In this document: one piece after another, positions 25,179 to 34,835 of the stretch | Layout: each line of letters opens with the position of its first letter | Numbering within the stretch: position 1 is the stretch's first letter | NCBI RefSeq assembly: GCF_013141715.1 | Contig: NZ_WHOA01000241.1 | Span: 124,001-188,000, forward strand | Direction of reading: 5' to 3' | Source: Paenibacillus phytorum | GTDB taxonomy: Bacteria > Bacillota > Bacilli > Paenibacillales > NBRC-103111 | DNA: 64,000 nt | The notes under the pieces: generated by a model | The model's database searches: none | What the model was told of the DNA's origin: nothing | What the model saw: only the letters and a program-made list of their open reading frames with translations | Program-made: the position numbers and the translations under genes

Positions 25179-25949
25179 ATGGCAAGCTGGTTTCGTAAAA
25201 GAAGCGCAATTGACGCTTTAGCTATCGATGAGGAGCCGCATTCTGATGAACAATCTTCTCGTCACAGCCAACTTCATTCACCGTTATTAACGGTCAGCGG
25301 TGTACACCGCTCCTTTCAAGTTGGAGGCCAGAAGTTAGAAGTACTGAAAGGGATTGAGATGGAGCTCAAACCGCTGCAGCTTGTCATGCTGAAAGGCCGA
25401 TCCGGCTCTGGGAAAACAACGCTGCTTAATTTAATTGGGGGGCTCGATCAGCCGAATGAGGGAGAAATTTTGTTTCAAGAGCATGCCTTTCATCTCAGCA
25501 GTGACGATGAACGGACGTTGATACGTCGTAAGGAAATTGGTTTTATCTTTCAATCCTATGCGTTAATGCCCTTGTTGTCTGCATGGGAAAATGTGGAGCT
25601 GGCGCTTCGAATGGCGGGGATTCCGCGTTCCCAGTGGAAAGAGCGAGTGAAGCATTGCCTGGAGCTCGTTGGGCTTGGCAAGCGGATGCACCATCGTCCT
25701 TATGAGCTTTCCGGTGGTGAGCAGCAGCGTGTCGCGATTGCGAAAGCGATTGCGCATCGGCCTGCCCTTATTTTGGCGGATGAGCCTACAGCTGAGCTTG
25801 ATTCTCAGATGGGTGCGCAGATTATGTCCGTTTTCCGCAGCATCATGAAAGCGGAGCAAGTCACGATATGTATGACAACACATGACCCTACAATTTTGGA
25901 GGTTGCCGATCATGTTTACGAAATGGTGGACGGAAGATTCGTCACGTAA
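25179..25949 (+). CDS. ABC transporter ATP-binding protein, MacB/LolD-like (first)
   Basis: 256-residue ATPase of the MacB/LolD/FtsE group: Walker A GRSGSGKTT, Q-loop FIFQSYALMPLLSAWENVE, signature LSGGEQQRVAIAKA, Walker B LILADEPTAELDS and switch His in TTHDPT. A 40-residue N-terminal extension (ASWFRKRSAIDALAIDEEP) precedes the ATPase domain. The ATG at 25179 has AAAGGAAG upstream; the frame is open 18 codons further. It is first in an operon with an adaptor, a double FtsX permease and a second ATPase. Confidence 0.88.
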   Translation: MASWFRKRSAIDALAIDEEPHSDEQSSRHSQLHSPLLTVSGVHRSFQVGGQKLEVLKGIEMELKPLQLVMLKGRSGSGKTTLLNLIGGLDQPNEGEILFQEHAFHLSSDDERTLIRRKEIGFIFQSYALMPLLSAWENVELALRMAGIPRSQWKERVKHCLELVGLGKRMHHRPYELSGGEQQRVAIAKAIAHRPALILADEPTAELDSQMGAQIMSVFRSIMKAEQVTICMTTHDPTILEVADHVYEMVDGRFVT

Positions 25950-27012
25950 TTGGACGATGAAGCCTTTAGCTGCACTGCTTGTATGTTCGACATTACTACT
26001 TGCTTCTGGGTGTTCACTTTTGCCTAAGGAGCAGGAAGAAGAATCGCTTCCCACGATTAATCCACCTAAGCTTTCCAAAAAGCCTGAATACACGGTGAAA
26101 ACGGAAACCCTTGAAACGAAAGTGAGAGGGAGTGGGCGTTTAATGGCTTTGCAAGAGGAGAAGCTGTTTTTCTCCGAAGATATGTCCGCCAAACGGATCA
26201 GTGCCATACTTGTTAAGAATGGGGATTCTGTTGAAAAGGGGCAGCCGATCGCGGAGCTCGACGTATCGGATTTGGCGAGTGATTTGAAGCGGAAGAAGCT
26301 TCAAACACGTAAGGATGAGCTTACGATGATTGAAACGCTGCGGAAAGCAGATGAAATGTCGCCGGAGCAAATCGAGCAGGCAAAGATTGATTTTGAGTTG
26401 AAGCGTGAAGAACTGACCAAGCTTGAAACACAAGTTGGTAAAGCGCAGCTGCTCGCTCCGTTCAGCGGAACCATCGTCACTGTAACAGCCAAGAAAGGCG
26501 ATACCGTGAAATCCGGAGAATCCGTTGCGACTCTAGCCGATTTGAATGAACTAACCGTGGCCGCAAGTATTAGTGCAGATGATGCGAAGAAAGTAGCCAT
26601 TGGCATGGACGTGCAGGTGGATATTAATTCTGCCGGCCAGCACAAAGGAAAAGTGAAGCAGCTGCCGAATCCGCAAGCTGGTAACAACAATAATAACGGC
26701 GGGTTTCCTGGTCAAGGTGGGCAAGGCGAGCAAGATACGATCGATAATTATTTGGTTGTGCAGCTTAGTGAGTTCCCGAAAGGGCTGAACCGAGGAACAC
26801 CGCTAAGCGTCACGATTATTACACAAAGAAAAGAAAACGCCACGACGATTCCATTGGCTGCACTTCGCTCGTATTCGGGCCGGAATTATGTCCAAGTCAT
26901 TGATGCTCAAGGAAATAAGAAGGAAGTGGACGTGGAAATCGGTCAGCAGACGTCTACGGATGCGGAGATTGTAAAAGGTCTCACTGCTGGACAGAAAGTA
27001 GTGGGTCGCTAA
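25912..27012 (+). CDS. MacA-like periplasmic-adaptor/HlyD family lipoprotein
   Basis: Membrane fusion protein of 366 residues. ATG 25912 is preferred because GGAGG lies nine bases upstream; this overlaps the ATPase gene by 38 bases. A signal peptide ends in the lipobox LASGC, so the protein should be lipid-anchored on the outer face of the membrane. Biotinyl-lipoyl-like halves (VKNGDSVEKGQPIAELDV and LLAPFSGTIVTVTAKKGD) flank a coiled-coil hairpin (about residues 120-175). An Asn/Gly-rich insert (about 256-275) is unusual. The next gene starts on its stop codon (TAATG). Confidence 0.88.
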   Translation: MFTKWWTEDSSRNWTMKPLAALLVCSTLLLASGCSLLPKEQEEESLPTINPPKLSKKPEYTVKTETLETKVRGSGRLMALQEEKLFFSEDMSAKRISAILVKNGDSVEKGQPIAELDVSDLASDLKRKKLQTRKDELTMIETLRKADEMSPEQIEQAKIDFELKREELTKLETQVGKAQLLAPFSGTIVTVTAKKGDTVKSGESVATLADLNELTVAASISADDAKKVAIGMDVQVDINSAGQHKGKVKQLPNPQAGNNNNNGGFPGQGGQGEQDTIDNYLVVQLSEFPKGLNRGTPLSVTIITQRKENATTIPLAALRSYSGRNYVQVIDAQGNKKEVDVEIGQQTSTDAEIVKGLTAGQKVVGR

Positions 27013-29945
27013 TGTCCATGCCGATGCTGCGGTTTTTATTTCGGAAAATGTGGAATACCCGCTGGCTAACGCTCAGCACCTTGCTTGGACTAGTGATGGC
27101 TGTTGCTTTCACCACGAGCATTCCGATGTATGCTGATGGGTCGCTGAAGCGAGTCGTCGCCAAATCGTTAGAAGAGAAGAGCGAGGGACTTCCAGCAGGC
27201 TCACTGCTCATGCGCTATCAAGCTGTTGGGGCAGAACGTGCAGGGCTTACAGAGCTCAATGACGTCAATGTGTATATACAAGATGAAATTCCGAAAGATG
27301 TTGGCTTTCCATTACAGACCTATGCAAGAAGCTATACCATCAAAGGAGCGCAGCTAGCTCCCGCAGATGGGACAAAAGCAGACCCAAGTAAACGTCGACA
27401 AATGACATTAACGACGTTAAGCGGATTAACCGATCAGGTTGAATGGTCAATCGGCCAGATGGCTTCTGGGCAAGTGCAAAATGGGATATTGGAAGCTGTG
27501 GTCTTGGAAGAAGCTTTGTTTCGAAACGATCTGCATGTAGGGGATGTATTCAGTTATTCGGTCGCAGGTGCAGGCGGCAGTCAATTGTTAAAAGTGAAGA
27601 TTGTTGGTTCCTTCAAACCCAAAAATGAAACAAGTGCTTATTGGTTTCAAGGCTTAGAAGGGTTAGTAAACGCACTTATTATTCATGATGATGTTTTCAT
27701 GAAGACGTTGTTGACGGAGAAGAAGATTCCGCTTCAGCTTGCCAATTGGTATTATGCATTCGATCTGCGCAATATCCAAACCAGTCAATTATCGCCACTT
27801 GAGAACCGTTTGGAGCGTCTGGATATCAATTTGTTCCAAAAACTCAAGAATACTAAGGTAGATGTATCGTTTAAGCCGATTCTTACTGAATTTAAAGCCC
27901 AAAGCTTGCAGATGCAGATTTTATTATTCACATTAGCAGCCCCGATGATCGCGATGGTTTTCTATTACATTGTGATGAATGCCAGACAATCGCTTGATCG
28001 ACAGCGTGGTGTAATTGCCATCCTGCGAAGCCGTGGAGGCAGCACGAAGCAAATTGTAGGAATATACTTTCTGGAAGGTTTATTACTTGGGGCGATTGCA
28101 CTGCTGATTGGACCCTTTATGGGCTGGTTCATGGCGAAAAGTATCGGCTCTTCCAGTGGATTTCTAACGTTCGTTGATCGTAAATCGATTCCTGTTAGTT
28201 TTACAAATGAGGCGATGCTCTACGGCGGGCTCGCTGTGCTGATTGCAATTCTTGCCAGTGTGATTCCAGCTGTGCTTTTCGCAAGATCTTCGATCGTCAA
28301 CTATAAGCAGCAGCTCGCTAGATCAGATCGCTCGCCACTATGGCAGCGGTGGTTCATCGACATCGTACTGCTAGGACTTGTTGGCTACGGCTTCTACTTA
28401 TTTGATCAACGCCAAGTGTTGTCCGTACAAACAGGGCTAACGACCGATCAATTACAGGTGCATCCGCTGCTGTTTTTCGTCCCAGCACTATCGATCTTCG
28501 CGTTAGGACTATTCTTTCTGCGTATCTTTCCGTGGTTGCTGCGCTTGTTCGGCTGGCTTGGACGAAAATTCCTACCCGTGCCGCTATACTTGACGCTAGT
28601 TCAGCTTTCCCGTTCAGCCAAATCCTATTACCCGCTTATGCTGCTGCTCATTCTTACGCTCGGCCTCGGCGTATACAATTCTTCGGCTGCACGTACGATT
28701 GATCTGAACTCAACGGAGCGGATCTTGTATCAATATGGTACCGATGTTGTGATGCAAACCGTATGGGAAGGCTTCTCAGACGACCTGCCGAAGGATCCGA
28801 ACGCAGGAAAAAGCGGCGGCGGAGCCCAGGGAGGCGGGACATCTGGTGCAGGAGGTAACAACGGTGGAAATGGCAGCGGTGGTTCCGGTGCGGGTGGAAG
28901 CCAAGGTCAAGGCGGCCCGAAACCTGGCGAGGAGACACCCTCTAAGATTCGTTATGTCGAGCCGCCTTTTCAAATGTTCCGTGATCTAGAGGGCGTCCAG
29001 GCTGCGGCCAGAGTTTTGCAGTCAAAAGGAAACGTCGTTGTATCTGGTAAATCAACCGGTCAGGGAATGATCATGGGAATCGATAATGCCGATTTTGCTA
29101 AAGTGGCTTGGTTCCGGCCCGATTTATTCCCGGCACATCCGAATCAATACCTGAATTTGCTAGGGAGCTATGAGCAAGCTGTCATCATACCTTCGAATTA
29201 TGCAAGCAAATATTCGCTTAAAGCGGGTGATCTGCTTTCGATTACCATCGGTCAGCAGCCCGTGGAATTCGTGATTGTTGGTATCCTGCCGTATTGGCCG
29301 AGTCAATATCCGGATCAGACACCATTTTTCATCGCAAATCTGGATTACATATACGATCAAGCACCTATTACTCCCTATGAAGTATGGCTCAAAATGAAAC
29401 CGGACGCGAAAGTTGCACCGATTGTTACAGCCCTGCAGGCTAAGGGGATTGAGCTAGCTTCTGTGAAGGATGTTCGTAACGAGCTCATTATTCAGAAGAA
29501 GCTTCCAGCAAGAGGCGGGGTCTTTGGTATTCTTAGCCTGGGCTTTCTCGTATCTGTGATCGTGTCCTTAATCGGTTATATGCTGTATTGGTTCTTTAAT
29601 TTATCTAGCAGAGTTGTACAGTTTGGGGTGCTTCGCGCCATGGGGCTTTCCCGCAAACAATTGACTGGAATGCTGCTCCTCGAGCAAGGCTTTACGGCTG
29701 GATTGTCCATCGCGCTAGGCATCGGAATTGGTAAATTAACGAGTTATTTCTTCCTGCCTTTCCTTCAAACTTCCCAGAATGTGAAGACGCAGGTGCCGCC
29801 GTTCCGAGTTGTTTTCGATTCCAAAGACACCTATCAGCTATATTTCGTGGTTGCTTTCATGATGATAACTGGGGCACTGCTGCTGTTCTTACACATTAGA
29901 AGGTTGCGTGTTCATCAGGCTGTGAAGCTGGGAGAGGAGAAATAG
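27012..29945 (+). CDS. Large FtsX-like ABC permease with two FtsX modules
   Basis: 977-residue permease. It has an N-terminal helix (about 17-38), a large external domain, a central block of six or so helices (about 295-560), a second external domain and three C-terminal helices (about 835-970). The pattern is two FtsX/MacB-type modules fused in one chain. A Gly-rich insert of about 45 residues (about 598-643) opens the second external domain. Two ATPase genes flank it, so one chain may pair with two different ATPases. The likely role is moving a lipid, peptide or drug at the outer membrane face rather than classical import. Confidence 0.85.
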   Translation: MSMPMLRFLFRKMWNTRWLTLSTLLGLVMAVAFTTSIPMYADGSLKRVVAKSLEEKSEGLPAGSLLMRYQAVGAERAGLTELNDVNVYIQDEIPKDVGFPLQTYARSYTIKGAQLAPADGTKADPSKRRQMTLTTLSGLTDQVEWSIGQMASGQVQNGILEAVVLEEALFRNDLHVGDVFSYSVAGAGGSQLLKVKIVGSFKPKNETSAYWFQGLEGLVNALIIHDDVFMKTLLTEKKIPLQLANWYYAFDLRNIQTSQLSPLENRLERLDINLFQKLKNTKVDVSFKPILTEFKAQSLQMQILLFTLAAPMIAMVFYYIVMNARQSLDRQRGVIAILRSRGGSTKQIVGIYFLEGLLLGAIALLIGPFMGWFMAKSIGSSSGFLTFVDRKSIPVSFTNEAMLYGGLAVLIAILASVIPAVLFARSSIVNYKQQLARSDRSPLWQRWFIDIVLLGLVGYGFYLFDQRQVLSVQTGLTTDQLQVHPLLFFVPALSIFALGLFFLRIFPWLLRLFGWLGRKFLPVPLYLTLVQLSRSAKSYYPLMLLLILTLGLGVYNSSAARTIDLNSTERILYQYGTDVVMQTVWEGFSDDLPKDPNAGKSGGGAQGGGTSGAGGNNGGNGSGGSGAGGSQGQGGPKPGEETPSKIRYVEPPFQMFRDLEGVQAAARVLQSKGNVVVSGKSTGQGMIMGIDNADFAKVAWFRPDLFPAHPNQYLNLLGSYEQAVIIPSNYASKYSLKAGDLLSITIGQQPVEFVIVGILPYWPSQYPDQTPFFIANLDYIYDQAPITPYEVWLKMKPDAKVAPIVTALQAKGIELASVKDVRNELIIQKKLPARGGVFGILSLGFLVSVIVSLIGYMLYWFFNLSSRVVQFGVLRAMGLSRKQLTGMLLLEQGFTAGLSIALGIGIGKLTSYFFLPFLQTSQNVKTQVPPFRVVFDSKDTYQLYFVVAFMMITGALLLFLHIRRLRVHQAVKLGEEK

Positions 29946-29946
29946 C

Positions 29947-30879
29947 GTGATTACTTGCGAGGGCTTAGTCAAAATTTATAAGACAGACGAGATTGAAGTT
30001 GTCGCTTTGCAAGGGCTAAATATTCAGATCGACGCAGGCGAGCTTATGGCCATTATCGGGAATAGCGGAAGCGGCAAGTCCACACTGCTGAACATATTAG
30101 GAGGGCTTGATCGCCCTTCTGCGGGTCAAGTGAAAGTGGGCGATTGGGATTTATTGAAGATTACCGATAAGCAGCTAGTTGATTATAAACGACATACAGT
30201 CGGCTTCATCTGGCAAAATAATGCGCGTAATCTCGTCTCGTACCTCACTGCGCTTGAGAATGTGGAAATGCCAATGATGCTCAGCGGGAACTATGACCCT
30301 GCCTATGCGAAACAGCTGCTTGAATGGGTGGGTCTCAGCCACCGTTTGAATAACAAGCTGCAAGAACTGTCAGGTGGGGAACAGCAGCGCGTCGCTATTG
30401 CGATTTCGCTTGCAAACCGTCCGCGTTTGCTGCTTGCGGATGAACCGACGGGGTCGGTGGATACGAAGACGGCGGATATGATTCTTTCTATTTTCCAACG
30501 GCTAAATAAGGAATTGGGAGTGACAATAGTCATTGTTACCCACGATATGTCCATGGCAGGCAAAGTAGGGCGAGTCGTTGCCATTCGAGATGGCATGACA
30601 AGTTCGGAGTTTATTGCTCGCAATCCTTCGATTTCGGCGCTTGATGGAACGTCGACAGGGCTCACAGGTGAAGACCATGAGGAGTATGTGGTGCTGGACC
30701 GCGCGGGACGACTTCAGGTTCCGAAAGCTTACTTGAGCGCTCTGCAAATCGACGGAAAAGCTACGATGGAGTTTGACGGCGAGAAAATTATGATTAAAGC
30801 ACCGAAAGATTTATCTGCGAATGAAAGTATAGAACGAATTGAATCTAATTCACAAACCGTTGGAGGAAAATCAAAATGA
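29947..30879 (+). CDS. ABC transporter ATP-binding protein, MacB/LolD-like (second)
   Basis: 310-residue ATPase with Walker A GNSGSGKST, Q-loop FIWQNNARNLVSYLTA, signature LSGGEQQRVAIAIS, Walker B LLLADEPTGSVD and switch His in VTHDMS. A C-terminal domain of about 85 residues with an SpoVT/AbrB-like short strand pattern (VVLDRAGRLQVPKAYL) is added. The Trp in place of the usual Phe before Gln in the Q-loop is uncommon. The start is GTG 29947 after GAGGAG. It overlaps the solute-binding protein gene by four bases. Confidence 0.87.
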   Translation: MITCEGLVKIYKTDEIEVVALQGLNIQIDAGELMAIIGNSGSGKSTLLNILGGLDRPSAGQVKVGDWDLLKITDKQLVDYKRHTVGFIWQNNARNLVSYLTALENVEMPMMLSGNYDPAYAKQLLEWVGLSHRLNNKLQELSGGEQQRVAIAISLANRPRLLLADEPTGSVDTKTADMILSIFQRLNKELGVTIVIVTHDMSMAGKVGRVVAIRDGMTSSEFIARNPSISALDGTSTGLTGEDHEEYVVLDRAGRLQVPKAYLSALQIDGKATMEFDGEKIMIKAPKDLSANESIERIESNSQTVGGKSK

Positions 30880-32354
30880 AAATGATATCACGTAAAATGC
30901 TTGCTACAACCTTAACGCTGGCTATGGTGGCTCCACTAGCTGTTGCTTGTACCAAAGGGGAAAAGGCCGATGATAAACAGGAGCGCGTGCTTAAGATCGC
31001 GACTTCTATGATGTACGGTGGTGATGACGAATATTTCCGACAACAATTCACCGAAATATTTGAATTCGCTAATCCGAATATCAAGATTGAAATGATTCCA
31101 ACGATGGATGAGAAGTACCGTTATGGCAACATTCAACCTGGTGAGAAAATGCCCGATCCCATGGAGAAGCTGAAGGAAGTCATGCAGGGCGATAATCCTC
31201 CGGATGTGGTTATGCTTGGTTATGAACAGCTGCCGGATATGGTGGAAAGCAACATGCTTACACAGCTTGATCCACGAATTACGAAAGATAAATTCGACAC
31301 CGCAGGGATCGTTCCAGCGGTTATGGATGGCATGAAAAATGCAGGAGGCGGGAAGCTTTACGCACTTGCTCCGACATTCAGCTCCTCGGCACTCATTTAT
31401 AATAAGAAAATGTTCACAGATGCGGGTGTCGATTATCCGAAGGATGGGATGACATGGGATGAGACATTCGATCTTTCCAAACGCCTTGTTAAAGGGGAAG
31501 GAGAGAGCCGCATCAATGGTTTTGCATTTAATACGCAATCACAAGGCGGAGATTTGTTCTATGGTATGCAAATGTACACAGCTCCTCTGCAATTGAAAAT
31601 GTTCGATGATGCTGGTGAGAAAATGACGGTGGATACGGACCAATGGGAAAAAGTTTGGGCAAAAATGGCTCAAATGCAAAAAGAGAAGGTGTTCCCAGAG
31701 ATGATGGATCCGCAGAAGCAAATGAACCGTCAGTATGATCAAAATAATCCTTTTGCGTATGATGATTTCATGTCTGGCCGGTTGGCCATGGCGATTATTA
31801 ATTATGGTCAAATTCAACAGCTTACGAATGCGAACAAAAATGCAGCCAATTTTAAAGGCTATACACCCATCGAATGGGACGTCGTAACGATTCCTTCCCA
31901 CCCAGAAGCAAAAGGTGTTGGCGGATCCATCTATATGAATGGTATTATGGGTATAAATGCCAAAGCGCAAAACCCTGATGATGCTTGGAAATTCATTAAG
32001 TTCATCAATGGCGAAGACTGGGCTAAACTGAAATCGCATAGCTCTTATAACTTGGTTGCCCGCTCCAAATATTTAAAGCCCAAAGATGGGTTGGATTTCC
32101 ATATGGAAGCTTTCTATAATGTGACACCAGCTCCAATGGATAATAATATGAAAATTTATCGAACTAATCCTAACATTTATCAGGTACAAGAAATTGGTCG
32201 TACGCAGTTTATGAGTGTCCTTCAAGGGAAAACGACAGCTCGCGAAGCGCTCAAGCAATGGCAAACCCAAGGGGATGCGATGCTCAAGCAAATGAAGGAA
32301 AATCCGAATGCGCCTATGAACCCGATGATACAGCAGGCTGTGCCTGCTGGCTAA
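30876..32354 (+). CDS. Extracellular solute-binding lipoprotein (family 1)
   Basis: 492-residue cluster-B (sugar type) solute-binding protein with lipobox LAVAC, so anchored outside the membrane. The two-lobe signature is recognisable: ANPNIKIEMIPTMDEKY, PPDVVMLGYEQLPDM, YALAPTFSSSALIYNKKMF and a C-terminal DAWKFIKFINGEDWAK. The tail is Met/Pro/Asn-rich. Such proteins normally serve MalFG-type importers, but none is here; the gene is coupled by ATGA overlap to the second MacB-type ATPase. It may deliver or sense a ligand for the exporter. Confidence 0.88.
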   Translation: MKMISRKMLATTLTLAMVAPLAVACTKGEKADDKQERVLKIATSMMYGGDDEYFRQQFTEIFEFANPNIKIEMIPTMDEKYRYGNIQPGEKMPDPMEKLKEVMQGDNPPDVVMLGYEQLPDMVESNMLTQLDPRITKDKFDTAGIVPAVMDGMKNAGGGKLYALAPTFSSSALIYNKKMFTDAGVDYPKDGMTWDETFDLSKRLVKGEGESRINGFAFNTQSQGGDLFYGMQMYTAPLQLKMFDDAGEKMTVDTDQWEKVWAKMAQMQKEKVFPEMMDPQKQMNRQYDQNNPFAYDDFMSGRLAMAIINYGQIQQLTNANKNAANFKGYTPIEWDVVTIPSHPEAKGVGGSIYMNGIMGINAKAQNPDDAWKFIKFINGEDWAKLKSHSSYNLVARSKYLKPKDGLDFHMEAFYNVTPAPMDNNMKIYRTNPNIYQVQEIGRTQFMSVLQGKTTAREALKQWQTQGDAMLKQMKENPNAPMNPMIQQAVPAG

Positions 32355-32407
32355 GGCAGGCTGGAATTTCAAATAGGATCATATTATGAAGGAGGAAGCT
32401 CATTATC

Positions 32408-34561
32408 ATGTACATCAAGAAACGCTATCGCTTGGCAACCATTGCCTTGTCTGCCGCATTGGCGCTCGGAGCTGTAACGCCCGTTTTGGCGGATAGCAGT
32501 CCATCCGCTATAACTACTACCATCGGTAAGGTTTCCATCACAGGCAGCAGTTACTTTGAATTGAAACAGATCCATGTTTTGCCTGATCAAAGCGGCAAGC
32601 TCGCGACATTTACCATTACGATCCACAACGAAGGGAGCAGTGAGCTGCAATTTATTGATTATTGGGTTCGTTTGAAAAGCAAATCCGGCAATCAATTTTC
32701 AGCACGCTTGCTGCCTGCAGATAAGGATAAGAACCGGGTTGCTCCCGGTTCAACGACGGATTTAACGTTCTATGCGACCGTTAACACTAGCACGAACTTG
32801 CAAGATCTCGTTGTCCAATTTATCAAATGGGATTTTAGCCAGTCCAATTTTGAGCGTGTTCTGGGTGAAGTCTCAGTACCAGATGCCTATACAGACGTAA
32901 CGCCTTCAGATGGTGCTACAGCAATTTCTGTAAATGGAACCAACGTGAAAGCTTCAATTAAAAAGTTTGTTAGCAATAAGAATGAAAAATATCACGTTCC
33001 CACCGTATATGTGACTTTAGAGAATGCTGGCAATCATACCGTTACGATCCCTTCTTACCTTTTCTCGATTCGCACGAAAGAGGGTCTGCTTTATCCACTG
33101 GAAGCCAAAGGATTGAAAGATTTGAAGATCAATCCGAAGGAAAGTAAAGAAATTCAACTATCGGGTTCCATTCCGGTAGCAGTTAGCGCGGACGCTTGGC
33201 AGTTGGCGGTAGCAGAAACAATTCCTGACTTGAAATTGAATGTTTCCGTTGCGAATTTTGGGCTGCCTGCTGTCACGCAGCAAGAAGGTGGCTCAGTAGG
33301 TAAGGAGTATTCCTTCACAAGTAAATCAGGTGTGTATACAACTCAGCTTAATGGATTGCACCGATTGCCTTGGGAAGATCAAGACTTATTAACGGCCGAT
33401 TTGACACTAAGTAATAAAGGTGAAGAGTCACTTCCTATCCCGAAATTATCAGGGTATTTCCTGCTTGATGGCGCTGTGAAAATTGATGCCAAGCTCATTC
33501 AGACGGCTAAAGTAATCGGTTTGGGAGCAGGAGCGAGCGTCAATTTGCAAATTGCTGGTAAAGTGCCGTATACGTATGAATTTTCTCAAATTAAACTAGT
33601 TCTTCAAGAGAATGAGGGAGAGACGCCGCCGTCGGGTACTGGTACTGGTACGGGCACTGCTGCAGCAACGGATGTGCTTGAGTTTTCCACACAGGCGGAG
33701 CTTCAAGCTATTCCTTTCATTGGTATGGGGCAGTCCTATACATCCAATGATATTGGGCGTAAAGCGAAGTATGTAGTTCGAAGTGTATCCACATATGAGG
33801 ATAAAACGAATATCATGTACTCCGCTATGGTGGAAGCAACCAATTTGGAGAAGCGCTTCACGAATGTATCCAAGTTCGTCGCCAATTTCCGAACATCGGA
33901 TGGAACTGTTTTCCCGGCAACTGTTGCTGAAGTAAAGAACAAGATTAGTCCAACAGGAAAAGCGCTATTAAATGTATGGGCTTCTGTGCCAAAAGGTTAC
34001 ACGACAGCGAATATGAACTTACTTCTTGGGGAAGCAGTGACCGAAGGGAAGCTGTCAGAAGGTGAGAAAGCCGTTGCAGATTCCTATGTGAACCCAGTTT
34101 CCTATTGGCTGCCTGATGAGAAGACGAATGTAGCGACAACGCTTAAAAATGTCGAATTATTCCCCTATACAATTACGATTGATAAGATTGGGACAACGAT
34201 TGAGGATAAAGTATTTACTATAAAATTCAACTACGAGTTAACCAAAGAAAAACTGACAGAAATTAATACCGAAGGCCATAACTTGCTGCTTGTTTTTGAA
34301 GATGGCGGTGGGATTAAACGATTTGAGAAAAAGTTTGATTTCAAAGACTTTGACGTTATCAACGGTGACTCAACAGCAGATGAAGATTCGAAGATCCGTC
34401 TTGGCAAGCGGGAGAATTTCAAGATTACAAATCCTGATCCTGGCCTCATTTATAACACCAAATTCTTACAGAAATATACACTAAGTATTTATGACGAGTT
34501 TCAAGGTCAGAGAAAGCTGCTGGCCACACAGAAAGCTGATTGGTTTATCACAACGGACTAA
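32408..34561 (+). CDS. Exported beta-sandwich-repeat protein of unknown function
   Basis: 717 residues with a cleavable signal peptide ending in ALGAVTPVLA. I do not recognise the family. The mature part is a series of about five Ig-like or DUF4352-like beta modules of 70-110 residues with the recurring pattern TxTxxNxG...xLxxKxGxxY...LxPGxxxxL; a Gly/Thr linker (about residues 407-416) divides it and a final module starts ELFPYTITI. There are no Cys-based or catalytic motifs and no sorting signal. The protein at 39257 has the same design. It is last in the ABC export operon and is followed by a terminator. Confidence 0.8.
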   Translation: MYIKKRYRLATIALSAALALGAVTPVLADSSPSAITTTIGKVSITGSSYFELKQIHVLPDQSGKLATFTITIHNEGSSELQFIDYWVRLKSKSGNQFSARLLPADKDKNRVAPGSTTDLTFYATVNTSTNLQDLVVQFIKWDFSQSNFERVLGEVSVPDAYTDVTPSDGATAISVNGTNVKASIKKFVSNKNEKYHVPTVYVTLENAGNHTVTIPSYLFSIRTKEGLLYPLEAKGLKDLKINPKESKEIQLSGSIPVAVSADAWQLAVAETIPDLKLNVSVANFGLPAVTQQEGGSVGKEYSFTSKSGVYTTQLNGLHRLPWEDQDLLTADLTLSNKGEESLPIPKLSGYFLLDGAVKIDAKLIQTAKVIGLGAGASVNLQIAGKVPYTYEFSQIKLVLQENEGETPPSGTGTGTGTAAATDVLEFSTQAELQAIPFIGMGQSYTSNDIGRKAKYVVRSVSTYEDKTNIMYSAMVEATNLEKRFTNVSKFVANFRTSDGTVFPATVAEVKNKISPTGKALLNVWASVPKGYTTANMNLLLGEAVTEGKLSEGEKAVADSYVNPVSYWLPDEKTNVATTLKNVELFPYTITIDKIGTTIEDKVFTIKFNYELTKEKLTEINTEGHNLLLVFEDGGGIKRFEKKFDFKDFDVINGDSTADEDSKIRLGKRENFKITNPDPGLIYNTKFLQKYTLSIYDEFQGQRKLLATQKADWFITTD

Positions 34562-34572
34562 TTCATTATTTG

Positions 34573-34602
34573 AAGCGAGGGCATTCAGCCTTCGCTTTTT
34601 TC
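34573..34602 (+). terminator. Terminator of the ABC export operon
   Basis: AAGCGAGGGC (34573-34582) pairs with GCCTTCGCTT (34588-34597), followed by a T-run. Confidence 0.88.
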
Positions 34603-34639
34603 ATTTTAGTCACAAGAAGTCATAAGCGTTTAGCTGCTC

Positions 34640-34668
34640 ATATGACCAATATATGACTGGAATATGAC
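34640..34668 (+). promoter_or_regulatory. Three ATATGAC direct repeats with 11-bp period
   Basis: ATATGAC begins at 34640, 34651 and 34662, exactly one helical turn apart, and AGTCATA (34618-34624) is the inverted form. The array ends about 10 bases before the weak -35 of the RND operon promoter, the usual place for an activator of the OmpR type. No regulator gene is adjacent; vanR and the ECF sigma gene are in the window. Confidence 0.7.
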
Positions 34669-34677
34669 TTCACTCAC

Positions 34678-34706
34678 CTGTTTTTATCAAAATGAAGAGC
34701 TATAAT
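34678..34706 (+). promoter_or_regulatory. Promoter of the RND operon with weak -35
   Basis: A perfect TATAAT (34701-34706) has only CTGTTT 17 bases upstream as a -35, suggesting dependence on the repeats at 34640-34668. An AT-rich stem (AAAACATAAA/TTTATGTTTT) lies in the leader near 34723-34757. Confidence 0.65.
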
Positions 34707-34835
34707 AAATCCTGACCGAGAAAAAACATAAAATTTTCAATTCTAGTTTATGTTTTGTTAAGAAATTCCAAGTATGATGATTGAGTGAGCATGAAGGATG
34801 TAGGTATTAAAGCTGGTGATAGGGGAGAAGTGAGA

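Noticed and set aside
30936..32039. Minus-strand frames up to 200 codons opposite the solute-binding protein gene
   Set aside because: Shadow of a clear coding frame; no ribosome binding site.
32342..32361. GCCTGC/GCAGGC hairpin at the end of the solute-binding gene as a terminator
   Set aside because: No T-run follows and the next gene of the operon begins 47 bases on; at most a processing or partial attenuation site.
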